Shown here in pieces: positions 33,042 to 42,671 of a stretch of DNA of 64,000 nucleotides. Within the stretch, counting starts at the first letter, position 1. Every line of letters starts with the position of its first letter. The position numbers and the translations under genes were made by a program. The notes below the pieces were generated by a model, which made no database searches, was not told where the DNA came from, and was given only the letters and a program-made list of their open reading frames with translations. The stretch is from positions 1-64,000 of the forward strand of contig NZ_WBVO01000006.1 in NCBI RefSeq assembly GCF_008933115.1, in the 5' to 3' direction. Origin of the DNA: Phaeocystidibacter luteus. GTDB taxonomy: Bacteria > Bacteroidota > Bacteroidia > Flavobacteriales > Schleiferiaceae.

Positions 33042-35012
33042 CTAGATTTCCTTTATGACGAAGATGGTGCGGCGGTTTTTCGCTCTTCCAGCTTCAGTAG
33101 CATTCGACTCAACCGGCTTCTGCTCTCCGAATCCGTGGTGTGACATCCGATTTGCAGCAATCCCCAGATCGAGCAAAAACTCATAAACCACACGTGCCCT
33201 GTTTCTCGAAAGTGTCAGGTTGCTGGCGTCCTCTCCTACATTGTCGGTATGTCCTTGTATGTCGACTTTCACCGACGGATTTTCCTCCAAGAAAATGGCA
33301 AATTCGCGAATGATGGTGCGTGCATTCTGCGATAATTCGTACGAATCTGTTGCAAAGTTGATGTCGTTCAAACGGTACTCTCGACCTACGGATAGTTCCG
33401 CAACTTCGAGGTCACCTTCCACTACTCCGCTTTGGGTATCGTCCACATCAATGTATTTCGAACTGAAAGCAGCTCCCTCTCGGTCTACCTTCAAAATGAC
33501 GTCTTCATTTTCACTTAACGTTACTACGGCGGTATATTCTCCGTTTTCATCATCCACATCAATGCGCGTTTCTTCTTGAGTGGAAATGTTCTTCAAGACC
33601 AAATCAGCATCCGTCACTATCTCTCCTGCTTCATCTCGCAGGGTACCACGTACAAGTGCTACTTCTTCCGGACGTGCATCCTCTGGTAAATCAATCTGAT
33701 ATAGGTCCCAGCCGCCCGGGCCACGCAAATCTTTACTGTTGAAATACGCCGTAACGCCATCGAGGTCTACAAAGAGGCCAAGCTCATCCGTGGTATTGTT
33801 GATAGGATAGCCAATGTTCACGGGTTGCTCAAATTCCAAACTACTGTTCTGACGCGCGTAGAAGACATCCCAGCCTCCCATGCCTGGATGACCTGTACTG
33901 GCGAAATAGAGTGTCTTTGAATCGGAGTGAATGAACGGCGATTTCTCATCTCCAGGGGTATTCACGGGTTCACCAAGATTTATAGGATCGGTCCAGGTTC
34001 CATCGGGACGGCGATTGATCATCCAAATATCTAATCCCCCTACTCCACCTTCGCGGTTCGACGCAAAGTAGATGCGGTTTCCATTGGCGGAAATCGTCGC
34101 CTGACTTTCCCATGAATCTGCCTTGTTTACATTCGAACCTAACGACTGAATAGGCGACCAAGTTTCCCCATTTCGAACTGAATAGTACAAGTCGCAGTTC
34201 TTGTAATCATTCGGCATCAGCTCACAAGATGTAAAAACCAAAATTCGATTGTCGGCCGAAATCGTAGGCGAACCTTCGTTGTAATTGTCGTTGAATGGAA
34301 GAGGCATATCCTCGCCACGATCGAAACCGCGCTGCGTCAATCTAGAGACGGTAAAGGTCTCCACCAACCGAGCACGATCGCTGGGACCACTGTGCCTGGC
34401 GCGTTTCATCTCTCTGCGCGTGTAGAACATCATTTCGCCATCGGGAGAAATTGAACAGAGGTATTCATCGGCTGGAGTGCTCACCCCTCGCACAACGCGT
34501 GGATCAAAATCTACAGGATTGGCCTTTAGCTCGGCGATCACCAATGCACTTTCGAGATACTCCTCAGCTTCCTTGTCGAAACCGCCGTTGCGCATTGGGT
34601 TTTCCAGATAGGTGGAAATCAATTGCTCTCCTTCTTCAGTCTTTCCCGATTCAATCTTCATGATTCCCAAGAGAAACTGCATTTCGGCATTGTAATCGGG
34701 ACAAATAGCCAGGCATTGCGACCAATTCGCTTGGGCTTCCTGAATTTTGCCGGTGGTAAATGCCACGTATCCCATAAGGAAGAATCCGTGAGGATCACGA
34801 TTATTGGCTTCCAGGGCAAGGCGTGCATAGCGCCGAGCATTTACCTCATCGCCATTGCGCAAGGCTCTGATACCTCTGCGGCTCCAATCGTCTGATTCTG
34901 GAAAAGGCTGATCGCATTCACCGAACTCGAGCGGAACAGGCATTTGTGCCTGCGCATGGAAAGAAAAAACTGTGAGTAGGACGAGGGTAAGTCTTACGAG
35001 GGTAAATCGCAT
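33042..35012 (-). CDS. PorE-like TPR/beta-propeller/OmpA envelope protein
   Basis: A 656-residue exported protein. Signal peptide residues 1-22 (ending AQAQ). Residues about 35-140 contain TPR helices (RGIRALRNGDEVNARRYARLALEANN, GYVAFTTGKIQEAQANW). About 175-440 is a WD40-like PD40/TolB propeller (GSPTISADNRILVFTS, IYFASNREGGVGGLDIWMIN, DEKSPFIHSDSKTLYFAS, GGWDVFYARQ). Then comes a carboxypeptidase-regulatory-like beta domain (RGTLRDEAGEIVTDADLVLK), and a C-terminal OmpA domain (DIQGHTDNVGEDASN, SRNRARVVYEF) that binds peptidoglycan. This order matches PorE, a T9SS periplasmic component, though related proteins exist. The start codon overlaps the AsmA-like stop by 1 nt. Confidence 0.85.
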   Translation of the reverse strand: MRFTLVRLTLVLLTVFSFHAQAQMPVPLEFGECDQPFPESDDWSRRGIRALRNGDEVNARRYARLALEANNRDPHGFFLMGYVAFTTGKIQEAQANWSQCLAICPDYNAEMQFLLGIMKIESGKTEEGEQLISTYLENPMRNGGFDKEAEEYLESALVIAELKANPVDFDPRVVRGVSTPADEYLCSISPDGEMMFYTRREMKRARHSGPSDRARLVETFTVSRLTQRGFDRGEDMPLPFNDNYNEGSPTISADNRILVFTSCELMPNDYKNCDLYYSVRNGETWSPIQSLGSNVNKADSWESQATISANGNRIYFASNREGGVGGLDIWMINRRPDGTWTDPINLGEPVNTPGDEKSPFIHSDSKTLYFASTGHPGMGGWDVFYARQNSSLEFEQPVNIGYPINNTTDELGLFVDLDGVTAYFNSKDLRGPGGWDLYQIDLPEDARPEEVALVRGTLRDEAGEIVTDADLVLKNISTQEETRIDVDDENGEYTAVVTLSENEDVILKVDREGAAFSSKYIDVDDTQSGVVEGDLEVAELSVGREYRLNDINFATDSYELSQNARTIIREFAIFLEENPSVKVDIQGHTDNVGEDASNLTLSRNRARVVYEFLLDLGIAANRMSHHGFGEQKPVESNATEAGRAKNRRTIFVIKEI

Positions 35013-37813
35013 TAATTCTCAATTTTCGCGCGCTCTTCGGCTTTGGCAATAATATCATCTGCACGGGCTGCAGCCTCACTTTCTAGGCGGTTGGCCCGAG
35101 TATCTGCTTCTGAAACAAGCTTGTTCGCCTTTTCATCGGCCTCTTCTCTCAACTCTCTCGCCGCTCTTTCGGCTGCCGTTTTTGCAATGGGGTTCGATCC
35201 AGCGCGTGCAATGAGCTCATCGCCTTGTTTCTTTGCTTCATCTCTCAAACGCTGAGCCGCAGAGCGTGCTTCACTTCTAATTCTGTCGGCTTGAACCTTA
35301 GCTTCGTCTTTCACTTTCTGAGCTTCGGCTCTCGCCTGCTCCATGATTTTCTCCGCCTCTTCGTTCACCGCATTAATCGCATTGTCGCGCTGGTTGTTGA
35401 TTTCATCCTGAATGGCATTTTGCACCTGTGTCTGAAGACCTGAAGTGATATCACCAAAGTTGGTTGAAATTTTAGGCTGAGTAGCCGTTCCTGTAAATCG
35501 GATGTTCACATCGATATCACCTGTAAGTCCGAGTGCAGCAACTTCCTGCGGAACCTTAATTCCGTTAATAGGCAACTTGGTGGTCATCGTGTAATCAATC
35601 GATTGATCCAGGCCACTGCTTCCTGAAACGGTAGCCTTTTTACCACCTAGAGTCACATCGAATGGCTGTACATTCAATCGACCATTTTCAATGGCAAAAT
35701 CGATTTCAGATCCACCGATAAGAAGTCGACTGTACGATTCATTATTCAACGTAGTCGCCACTTTTTGCAGCACCTCTGGCTCAACCTTAACGCCAATAGT
35801 TCTCAAGAGGCCCGATGCATTGAGCGTGCTCAAGTCTGGCGTCATATCACTTCCCAAGAAGGCATTTAAAGAGAAGTTTGAATTGAGCTTACCCACTGCG
35901 CTTTGAGCAATTGGCGCATAGGCTTTGAACATGTCTAAATGTTGAAGTGCCTTGCCGATGTCAAGTGAACTCAAGCTCATGTCAAAGAGAACCTCGGGCT
36001 GTAATTGTCGTGAATCATACGATCCATTCATTCCAATGGTACCGTCGAGAGTCTTCATGGTTACGCCCTCCAAGGCAGCCACACCGTCGACGAGAATAAC
36101 CTTACCGCGTAGGTCTTCGATAGTCATTCCGTCATAGAGCACTCGGTCTACCTTCGTTGAAAGGTCCATATCCAAGTTGGTAGGTATTCGCACTGCTCCG
36201 GTAGACTCCGCTGTCTCTTCCTCTGGTGCGTCTTCACCCGCTGGTGCGGCAGCGGCGAGTTGATCTAGATTCAACAATGAACTGTTCAGCGCAAATCGGC
36301 CACGAAGTGTCGTATCCGTCATTACATAGCTCATGATGTTGTCTAACGTTCCCGATCCGGAGAAGTCTGATTCTCCGAGCTTACCGCTCAAGGCTGAAAC
36401 GTTAACGCGCTGTGGACGCCAATCCATGTTCATAGTATCGAGTTCGAACGGCAATCCGAACGAAGTGGTTTCGGCCTTGAATTTGGACAGCTGCACATTT
36501 CCGCTGGCTTCTACTGCATTTACGTTCTGTGCTTCGAAGTCTGACATCTTCCCCTTCACGGCTATATCCGTGCGGAGCATACCGGAATAACTCAGGCCCT
36601 CTTGTGGAACCATGGCTGCTACCTTGGCTAAATCGAGATTGGCCTTTGCGTACATGTCAATATTCGGGTCGCTGATCGGATGATCAACCTTTAACCTAGC
36701 TTCTACAGGTTGTCCTGCGAGAAGTCCTGAAAGTTTTGGAATATCAACTACAGTCGCATCTGCCGTTCCTTGAGGCTTCGTAACGTGAACTTCCACATTC
36801 AAATTCTCAGCTCCAGCAGGAAGGTCAGGATATTTGAAAGAAGCATTGTTCACCTTGAGGTTTAGTCCGAATGCAGGCAAACTTTCCGACTCATCCATGG
36901 TGCCTTTAACAAAGGCGTCGAAAGCGAATGAACCAGAGGTCTGGATATCATCAAAATCGTTGTAATACACCTCTGGAATCAACGACAAAACCTCGGCAAA
37001 CTCCGTACTTGGTGCATCGAGTTTCAGGTTGAGTTGCATCACATCTCCCATTACCACATCACCCGTAGCATTGAGCTTCATTCCGTTTAGTCGAATGGAA
37101 TTATCTCCCAATTCGATCTTTTGCGCTGAGGCGGTATACTTCATATCCATGTCCGCTTCCACATTTGTTCTGCGGAGGTAATCCGTTGAACCGAGACTCA
37201 CCGTCATTTCTTGGATCTCCGTGTGGGTCGCCATATCTACCACATCCGCTGAAAAGTCACCAGACAAGTCGTGTACGAGGTCTGTAATATTCACATACAT
37301 TCCACCCTGGCGATCGTCGTAAACGAGATTCACGTGATCCAGACTAAAATCCTTTAGACTGAGAGAATACGGCGCGGATGCTTCAGCAGGAGCTTCCTCC
37401 TCTTCCACTTCGCCAGTCTCTTTCATGATATCGTAGTTCGCTGTGCCGTCAGGCATCACCAGTACATAGAGATCAGAATTCGCGATTCGGATACTTTCTA
37501 TGCTGATGTTGTTTCCGCCAAAGGCTGAGAACAAATCGATTTCAACTGAAATTTCGCCCGCATCGATGAGCTTCATTCCTTCGAATACTTCTTCGCCGGT
37601 AATGGAAACGTCTTGAACGCTGAGTGTGAGATTTGGAAAATCGCTGAACAAGCTCAGGCTCATGTCGCCAATAGCCACTTCTCCTTTGATATGGTTCTTA
37701 CTTTCCGTTCGCACCATCTCAAAGATTTCATCTTGAAAGATGATTGGAATGAGAACGATAGCCGCAACGATGAGGGCTATCAGAACAAAAAAGTAGCGTA
37801 AGAATTTGCGCAT
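35012..37813 (-). CDS. AsmA-family envelope protein with long C-terminal coiled coil
   Basis: A 933-residue inner-membrane-anchored protein. An N-terminal helix (FVLIALIVAAIVLIPIIF) is followed by AsmA-type sequence (GEVAIGDMSLSLFSDFPNLTLSVQDVSI), typical of proteins that bridge the periplasm and may move lipids to the outer membrane. AsmA-like repeats occupy most of the protein; residues about 670-760 hold the AsmA C-terminal block (SSLDIGKALQHLDMF, GVKVEPEVLQKV). From about 790 the last ~140 residues change to an Ala/Glu/Arg/Lys-rich coiled coil (EKIMEQARAEAQKVKDEAK, ADRIRSEARSAAQRLRDEAK), an unusual addition. The stop overlaps the PorE-like start (TAATG), indicating coupling. Confidence 0.85.
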   Translation of the reverse strand: MRKFLRYFFVLIALIVAAIVLIPIIFQDEIFEMVRTESKNHIKGEVAIGDMSLSLFSDFPNLTLSVQDVSITGEEVFEGMKLIDAGEISVEIDLFSAFGGNNISIESIRIANSDLYVLVMPDGTANYDIMKETGEVEEEEAPAEASAPYSLSLKDFSLDHVNLVYDDRQGGMYVNITDLVHDLSGDFSADVVDMATHTEIQEMTVSLGSTDYLRRTNVEADMDMKYTASAQKIELGDNSIRLNGMKLNATGDVVMGDVMQLNLKLDAPSTEFAEVLSLIPEVYYNDFDDIQTSGSFAFDAFVKGTMDESESLPAFGLNLKVNNASFKYPDLPAGAENLNVEVHVTKPQGTADATVVDIPKLSGLLAGQPVEARLKVDHPISDPNIDMYAKANLDLAKVAAMVPQEGLSYSGMLRTDIAVKGKMSDFEAQNVNAVEASGNVQLSKFKAETTSFGLPFELDTMNMDWRPQRVNVSALSGKLGESDFSGSGTLDNIMSYVMTDTTLRGRFALNSSLLNLDQLAAAAPAGEDAPEEETAESTGAVRIPTNLDMDLSTKVDRVLYDGMTIEDLRGKVILVDGVAALEGVTMKTLDGTIGMNGSYDSRQLQPEVLFDMSLSSLDIGKALQHLDMFKAYAPIAQSAVGKLNSNFSLNAFLGSDMTPDLSTLNASGLLRTIGVKVEPEVLQKVATTLNNESYSRLLIGGSEIDFAIENGRLNVQPFDVTLGGKKATVSGSSGLDQSIDYTMTTKLPINGIKVPQEVAALGLTGDIDVNIRFTGTATQPKISTNFGDITSGLQTQVQNAIQDEINNQRDNAINAVNEEAEKIMEQARAEAQKVKDEAKVQADRIRSEARSAAQRLRDEAKKQGDELIARAGSNPIAKTAAERAARELREEADEKANKLVSEADTRANRLESEAAARADDIIAKAEERAKIEN

Positions 37814-37832
37814 GGCCTTGTTGGTGTTTGTG

Positions 37833-39284
37833 TTATAGTCTCTGCTCTGTAACGACAGAAATTCGATTTTCTGTTTCGGCTACCAACGTAGAAACTGTGG
37901 CATCTCCAGTCACATTAACTACGGTCCTACACATATCAAGGATTCTGTCAATCGGGAATATGATAGCAATCCACGCCGGATTCAATCCAACGGAAGATAG
38001 AACGAGTACCAGCATGATGAGTCCGGCGCTAGGAACAGCCGCCGAACCGATGGAAGCAAGTGTAGCCGTCAATACAATAGTAAGTTGCTGGGCAAAATCC
38101 AAATCTACCATGTGGAGTTGCGCGAGGAATACAACGGCAACAGCCTGATACAAACTGGTTCCGTCCATATTCACGGTTGCTCCAATGGGCAATACGAAAC
38201 TTGACACTTCCTCTTCTACTCCCAGGTTATCGTTCACACATTCAATCGTAACGGGCAAGGTTGCCGCAGATGAACTGGTAGAAAACGCCAGCAATTGAGC
38301 GGGACGAATCCCCTTGAGGAAATACATGTAGGACTGAGAAAAAGACCAACCGGTCATCTTTCGAATTCGCGAAGCTATGGCCAATGGGTAAACTCCAAAT
38401 GCTAATACAAGAAGGCCTCCGACAACCACTAAGGCATAGACTCCGAGTGCCTTGAAGGTATTCAGCATAGCACCTAGGTCGTCTCCCGCTAATTCGGCCA
38501 TAGCGCCAGCCATCAATGCAAAAACGAAGAACGGCGCAAGGCTCATCACCATGTCAACCATTTTGATGAAAATCTCATTCGCCGAGTCAACAAAACCCTT
38601 CATGGGCGCCACTTTCTGCTCGGGTAACGCGACCATCACCAGTCCAAATAAGATAGCAAAAAAGATAACCTGCAACATCTGATACTCGGTAAACGACTTG
38701 AAAATATTGCTAGGCACCATTTCCACGATGAAGGAAAGCGGACCTTTATCCTTTTGCTTACCGGCACTTTCCATGGCGGCTCTTACTTTCTCATCCATTT
38801 TGTCCGGGTCATTCTCTAGTGTGAATTTGGCGCGGGCCTCTTCGACATAACTAGCATACTCCGGATTGGTCAGGTAACTCTTGTTGTCTTTGAGCTCCAC
38901 TCCATTCTCTACGGCCCACATCTCATACTTGATGCGATTGACCACGAGGTTCTTCTCCCCTGCAAAGATTCCTGGCTGAATGAGATTCACGAAAACGAGT
39001 CCGATCGAAATGGCCATCACCGTGGTTACCAAATAAAAACCAAGCGTTTTCATTCCCAGTCGACCTAAAGCCGAACCTCCACCTAGACTATTAATTCCAC
39101 CAATCACGCTGAATAGCACGAGTGGAACGGCAATCATTTTAAGGATATTGATGAATATATCACCAAAGGGTTTCAACCAATCGAGGGTGAAATCACTAAA
39201 ACCGAAATAGCTGGAAAAAACGGCCCATACTATACCTAGGATGAGGCCGATAATGATTTTTACGTGAAGGGGTAGATTCTTCAT
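37833..39284 (-). CDS. Dicarboxylate/amino-acid:cation symporter (DAACS)
   Basis: A 483-residue inner-membrane transporter of the GltP/DctA type for glutamate, aspartate or C4-dicarboxylates with Na+ or H+. Features are about eight hydrophobic helices, AFSTSSSAATLPVTIECVND (serine-rich re-entrant loop), VLPIGATVNMDGTSLYQ and a GSAAVPSAGLIMLVLVLSS re-entrant loop, and DRILDMCRTVVNVTGDATVS near the C-terminus. An extended loop near residues 120-180 (VNRIKYEMWAVENG ... MESAGKQKDKGP) is longer than in E. coli GltP and resembles long loops in some marine bacteroidotal members. Lies 16 nt downstream of the aroC stop. Confidence 0.9.
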   Translation of the reverse strand: MKNLPLHVKIIIGLILGIVWAVFSSYFGFSDFTLDWLKPFGDIFINILKMIAVPLVLFSVIGGINSLGGGSALGRLGMKTLGFYLVTTVMAISIGLVFVNLIQPGIFAGEKNLVVNRIKYEMWAVENGVELKDNKSYLTNPEYASYVEEARAKFTLENDPDKMDEKVRAAMESAGKQKDKGPLSFIVEMVPSNIFKSFTEYQMLQVIFFAILFGLVMVALPEQKVAPMKGFVDSANEIFIKMVDMVMSLAPFFVFALMAGAMAELAGDDLGAMLNTFKALGVYALVVVGGLLVLAFGVYPLAIASRIRKMTGWSFSQSYMYFLKGIRPAQLLAFSTSSSAATLPVTIECVNDNLGVEEEVSSFVLPIGATVNMDGTSLYQAVAVVFLAQLHMVDLDFAQQLTIVLTATLASIGSAAVPSAGLIMLVLVLSSVGLNPAWIAIIFPIDRILDMCRTVVNVTGDATVSTLVAETENRISVVTEQRL

Positions 39285-39300
39285 CGGAGGGGGTCTTCAA

Positions 39301-40365
39301 TTAAATTCTGTTGGTCTTTGCTCTCAACATAAAATCTGCGAGCGTAAGTTGTGCCATCGCCTCAACGATAGGCACAGCGCGAGGAAGCACGGTTGGATCG
39401 TGTCTTCCCTGTATCTCTAAATCTACCTGTTCACCGCTCTTGTTCACGGTAGATTGCTTTTTCTTGATCGAAGCGATAGGCTTAAAAGCTACGCGGAAAT
39501 AGATGTCTTCTCCATTCGAGATTCCACCTTGAATACCACCGGAGTGATTCGTGCGGTTAACTCCTACTGATTCGATGGAATCGTTGAGTTCTGAACCTTT
39601 CAATTCAGTACCTGCGAAGCCTGACCCATATTCAAATCCCTTTACGGCATTGATGCTGAGCATTGCTTTCCCAAGCTCTGCGTGTAGCTTATCGAATACA
39701 GGCTCTCCCCAGCCGGCAGGAACGCCTGTGATCACACACTGAATTACGCCTCCAGCAGAATCTCCTTCCTCTTTCAGCTTGAGGATGTAGTCTTCCATGG
39801 AGGAGGCAGTTTCAGGATGTGGACAACGAATGCGCGAGGCATCGACCTTCGACAAATCCAGTTCGGTATACGGAACACTGATAGAAATTGGTCCCACTGC
39901 TTGAACAAATGCAGAAACCTTCACCTCAGCCATAAGCTGCGCAGCAAGCGCACCACCCACTACACGGCAAGCTGTTTCCCGGGCAGAGCTTCGTCCACCT
40001 CCGCGATGGTCGCGCGAACCGTACTTGGCATCCCAAGAATAATCGGCGTGAGAGGGGCGATAAACGTCCTTCAGCGCATCGTAATCTTTGCTCTTTTGGT
40101 TGGTGTTTGGAATGATGAATCCGATAGGTGTACCGAGGGACTTTCCTTCGAAAATTCCGGAGAGGAACTGAACCGTATCTGACTCTTTTCGGTCGGTCGT
40201 AAGCTCTGATTGTCCGGGCTTACGCCGATCCAACGCCTTTTGAACTGCCTCGAAATCAATTGAAATGCCGGCTGGAAATCCTTCTAGAATTCCGCCGATT
40301 GCGACGCCGTGCGATTCTCCAAATGTGGTGAGTTTGAGCTGTGATCCGAAGCTATTTCCCGACAT
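39301..40365 (-). CDS. aroC: Chorismate synthase
   Basis: A 354-residue FMN-dependent enzyme that converts EPSP to chorismate, the last shared step of aromatic amino-acid synthesis. Signatures: [88 protein letters not shown] and [17 protein letters not shown]. Length is normal. Divergent from hutI. Confidence 0.96.
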   Translation of the reverse strand: MSGNSFGSQLKLTTFGESHGVAIGGILEGFPAGISIDFEAVQKALDRRKPGQSELTTDRKESDTVQFLSGIFEGKSLGTPIGFIIPNTNQKSKDYDALKDVYRPSHADYSWDAKYGSRDHRGGGRSSARETACRVVGGALAAQLMAEVKVSAFVQAVGPISISVPYTELDLSKVDASRIRCPHPETASSMEDYILKLKEEGDSAGGVIQCVITGVPAGWGEPVFDKLHAELGKAMLSINAVKGFEYGSGFAGTELKGSELNDSIESVGVNRTNHSGGIQGGISNGEDIYFRVAFKPIASIKKKQSTVNKSGEQVDLEIQGRHDPTVLPRAVPIVEAMAQLTLADFMLRAKTNRI

Positions 40366-40596
40366 ATTCCAAAGTTAGTTGTTTGTATGATTTGACGAAG
40401 TAGGTAAACTCTGAACATCTTCAGTTTCCGAGAGTTCGAATTGGGGCTCTCCATCAAACCTATAAACAAGCGGCTCTAAGGTACGCAGGCACAAGTTTGA
40501 AAGCTAATGTTCAAGCCTGAATTGTGGAGATTTCGGATTGTAATATCGCAGTGAGACCGCCACAAACGGCTCACGGTTTCGTACCTTCGTAAGACC
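40366..40596. other. aroC-hutI divergent intergenic region
   Basis: Contains TACCTTCG at 40582-40589, a one-mismatch -7 element ending 7 nt before the hutI ATG. I see no other structured element. Confidence 0.4.
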
Positions 40597-41856
40597 ATGA
40601 AACGACTCCTAATCAACATCAAAAAACTGGTTCACGTTGAGGATCAACCCGTTCCATACCTGCGCGGTGCGGAAATGAACCAGGTCAAAGAAATAGCCAA
40701 CGCTTTTCTCGAAATCGAGGATGGCAAAATTGCACGATTCGGTGAGATGTCTGACCTACACGGCGGAGACATCGCCGGAGTGGCAGAAGTCTTAGACTGC
40801 GAAGGAAAATGGGTGATACCAGGATTGGTTGACAGTCACACTCACCTAGTTTTCGCCGAACCACGTGCACAGGAATTTGAGGACAGAATTCACGGTCTGA
40901 CCTACGAAGAAATTGCCGCTCGAGGTGGAGGCATTCTCAACAGCGCTGCGAAATTGGCCGATAAGCCTGAAGAAGATCTCTACGATGAAGCCATGACTCG
41001 CCTCGAAGAAATGATTCACACCGGAACGACAGGGGTGGAAATCAAGAGTGGATATGGCCTAACCACGGAGGCAGAATTGAAAATGCTTCGCGTAGCACAA
41101 CGCATCAAGCGGATGTCGCCTATTCCTGTTCGCGTTACATTCTTGGGCGCGCACGCGTTCCCTCCCGAGTACAAGGAAAACAAGGAAGGGTATATCGACC
41201 TCATCATCAACGAAATGATTCCGGCCGTGGCACGAGAAGAGCTTGCGGATTATATCGACGTCTTTTGTGAAAAGGGGTATTTCGACCTAGAGCAAACAGA
41301 TAGAATTCTAGCCGCAGGTGTCAAACACGGACTTCGTCCGAAGGTGCACGTAAATCAATTCAATGCATTCGGCGGAATTGAAACGAGCATCAATCACGGT
41401 GCGCTCTCGGTAGACCATTTGGAGGTGATGAATCCGGAGGACTTCGATGCACTCCTCAAATCAGAGTGCATGCCTGTTGCGCTGCCAAGCTGCAGCTTCT
41501 TCCTGAGCATTCCCTACACCCCAGGACGAGAGCTCATCGACAAAGGGCTGCCACTAGCACTGGCGACGGATTACAACCCTGGAAGCACACCTTCTGGCAA
41601 CCTGCTTTTCGTGTGGAGCTTGGCTTGTATCATCATGAAACTCACTCCGACAGAAGCATTGGTTGCACTCACGCACAATGCGGCATTTGCGCTTGGCTTA
41701 GAAAAAGAAATGGGGAGCATTGCTGTGGGAAAACGTGCGAATTTGATAATTTCAGAAGACATGAACAGCTTGGGACATATCCCTTACCATTTCGGAAGAA
41801 ACAGTCTCGATCGTGTCATTATCAACGGAACTGACTTTAGACATCTTGAACCATGA
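40597..41856 (+). CDS. hutI: Imidazolonepropionase
   Basis: A 419-residue metal-dependent amidohydrolase that opens imidazolone-5-propionate to N-formimino-glutamate, third step of histidine degradation. Features are VIPGLVDSHTHLVF (metal HxH), RAQEFEDRIHGLTYEEIAARGGGI, EIKSGYGLTTEAELKML, PVRVTFLGAHAFPPEYK, KVHVNQFNAFGGIE (His), SVDHLEVM (His) and LALATDYNPGSTP (Asp). It overlaps the next gene by 4 nt. hutH and hutU are not in this window. Confidence 0.94.
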   Translation: MKRLLINIKKLVHVEDQPVPYLRGAEMNQVKEIANAFLEIEDGKIARFGEMSDLHGGDIAGVAEVLDCEGKWVIPGLVDSHTHLVFAEPRAQEFEDRIHGLTYEEIAARGGGILNSAAKLADKPEEDLYDEAMTRLEEMIHTGTTGVEIKSGYGLTTEAELKMLRVAQRIKRMSPIPVRVTFLGAHAFPPEYKENKEGYIDLIINEMIPAVAREELADYIDVFCEKGYFDLEQTDRILAAGVKHGLRPKVHVNQFNAFGGIETSINHGALSVDHLEVMNPEDFDALLKSECMPVALPSCSFFLSIPYTPGRELIDKGLPLALATDYNPGSTPSGNLLFVWSLACIIMKLTPTEALVALTHNAAFALGLEKEMGSIAVGKRANLIISEDMNSLGHIPYHFGRNSLDRVIINGTDFRHLEP

Positions 41857-42671
41857 GTAGATTATTAGTACCTGTAGATTTCAGCGATATAGCCGCAAAT
41901 GCGGTGGAATACGCGTTGGGATTAGCACCCATCTTCAATTGTGATGTTTCTCTGCTTCATGTAGTTGATGACGAGGACAAAACGCTTGAAGCCGAAAGAA
42001 ACATGCGCTCATTTGTGGAGCGTTTCGATTCGACTGGCAAACTAAAGACCCACATCCTCGTGGGTAACCTCTTTGAAGATATCGCAAAGGCTGCTGAGCT
42101 TCTGGAAGCTTATACGGTGGTCATGGGAACTTCAGGATTGAAAGGACTTCAGTATCTGTTTGGGTCGCACGCCCTTCGCATTGTAACCCATGGAAGAACA
42201 CCCTTCCTCATAACGCAGGAAAACCCGCCAAAACCGGACATCAATACGATTGTGGTACCGATTGACCTATCGGCCGAAGACAAGCAGATCTTGAGCTTGG
42301 CCCTTCAATCTGCCCGATTGTTCGATGCAAAGATTCACCTCTTTGTGGCACATCATACCGACGAATTCTCTCGAAATTCAACGTATAGAAATGAGAAGTT
42401 TGCGCATAAATATCTCGATGATCACAACGTGCATTATACCACTGTTCACGCAGAGGGCAAGCACGAGTTCTCCAAAGAGTTTTTGGAATACGCCGACCTG
42501 GTCAATGCCGATTTGCTAACGGTTGTAAACCACAAAGAGCAAGGATTCCTCAACCTATTGGGCAGGAATTTTGACCAGAACATTATCACCAATGAATTTA
42601 AGATACCCGTATTGTTGATGAACGCTCATCAGCACAAGCGACTTACGGATGTCTTTGATGTATTCGCGTAA
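41853..42671 (+). CDS. Universal stress protein, two UspA domains
   Basis: A 272-residue tandem UspA protein. Domain one (about 1-125) begins MSRLLVPVDFSDIAANAVEYALGL and has VVMGTSGLKGLQYLFGSHALRIV. Domain two (about 130-260) begins TIVVPIDLSAEDKQILSLAL and contains NADLLTVVNHKEQGFLNLLGRNFDQNI. The second GxxGxxxG(S) nucleotide motif is only partly kept. Usps affect stress survival by poorly defined means. Its presence within a hut operon, coupled on both sides (ATGA overlap with hutI and TAATG with hutG), is unusual. Confidence 0.85.
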   Translation: MSRLLVPVDFSDIAANAVEYALGLAPIFNCDVSLLHVVDDEDKTLEAERNMRSFVERFDSTGKLKTHILVGNLFEDIAKAAELLEAYTVVMGTSGLKGLQYLFGSHALRIVTHGRTPFLITQENPPKPDINTIVVPIDLSAEDKQILSLALQSARLFDAKIHLFVAHHTDEFSRNSTYRNEKFAHKYLDDHNVHYTTVHAEGKHEFSKEFLEYADLVNADLLTVVNHKEQGFLNLLGRNFDQNIITNEFKIPVLLMNAHQHKRLTDVFDVFA

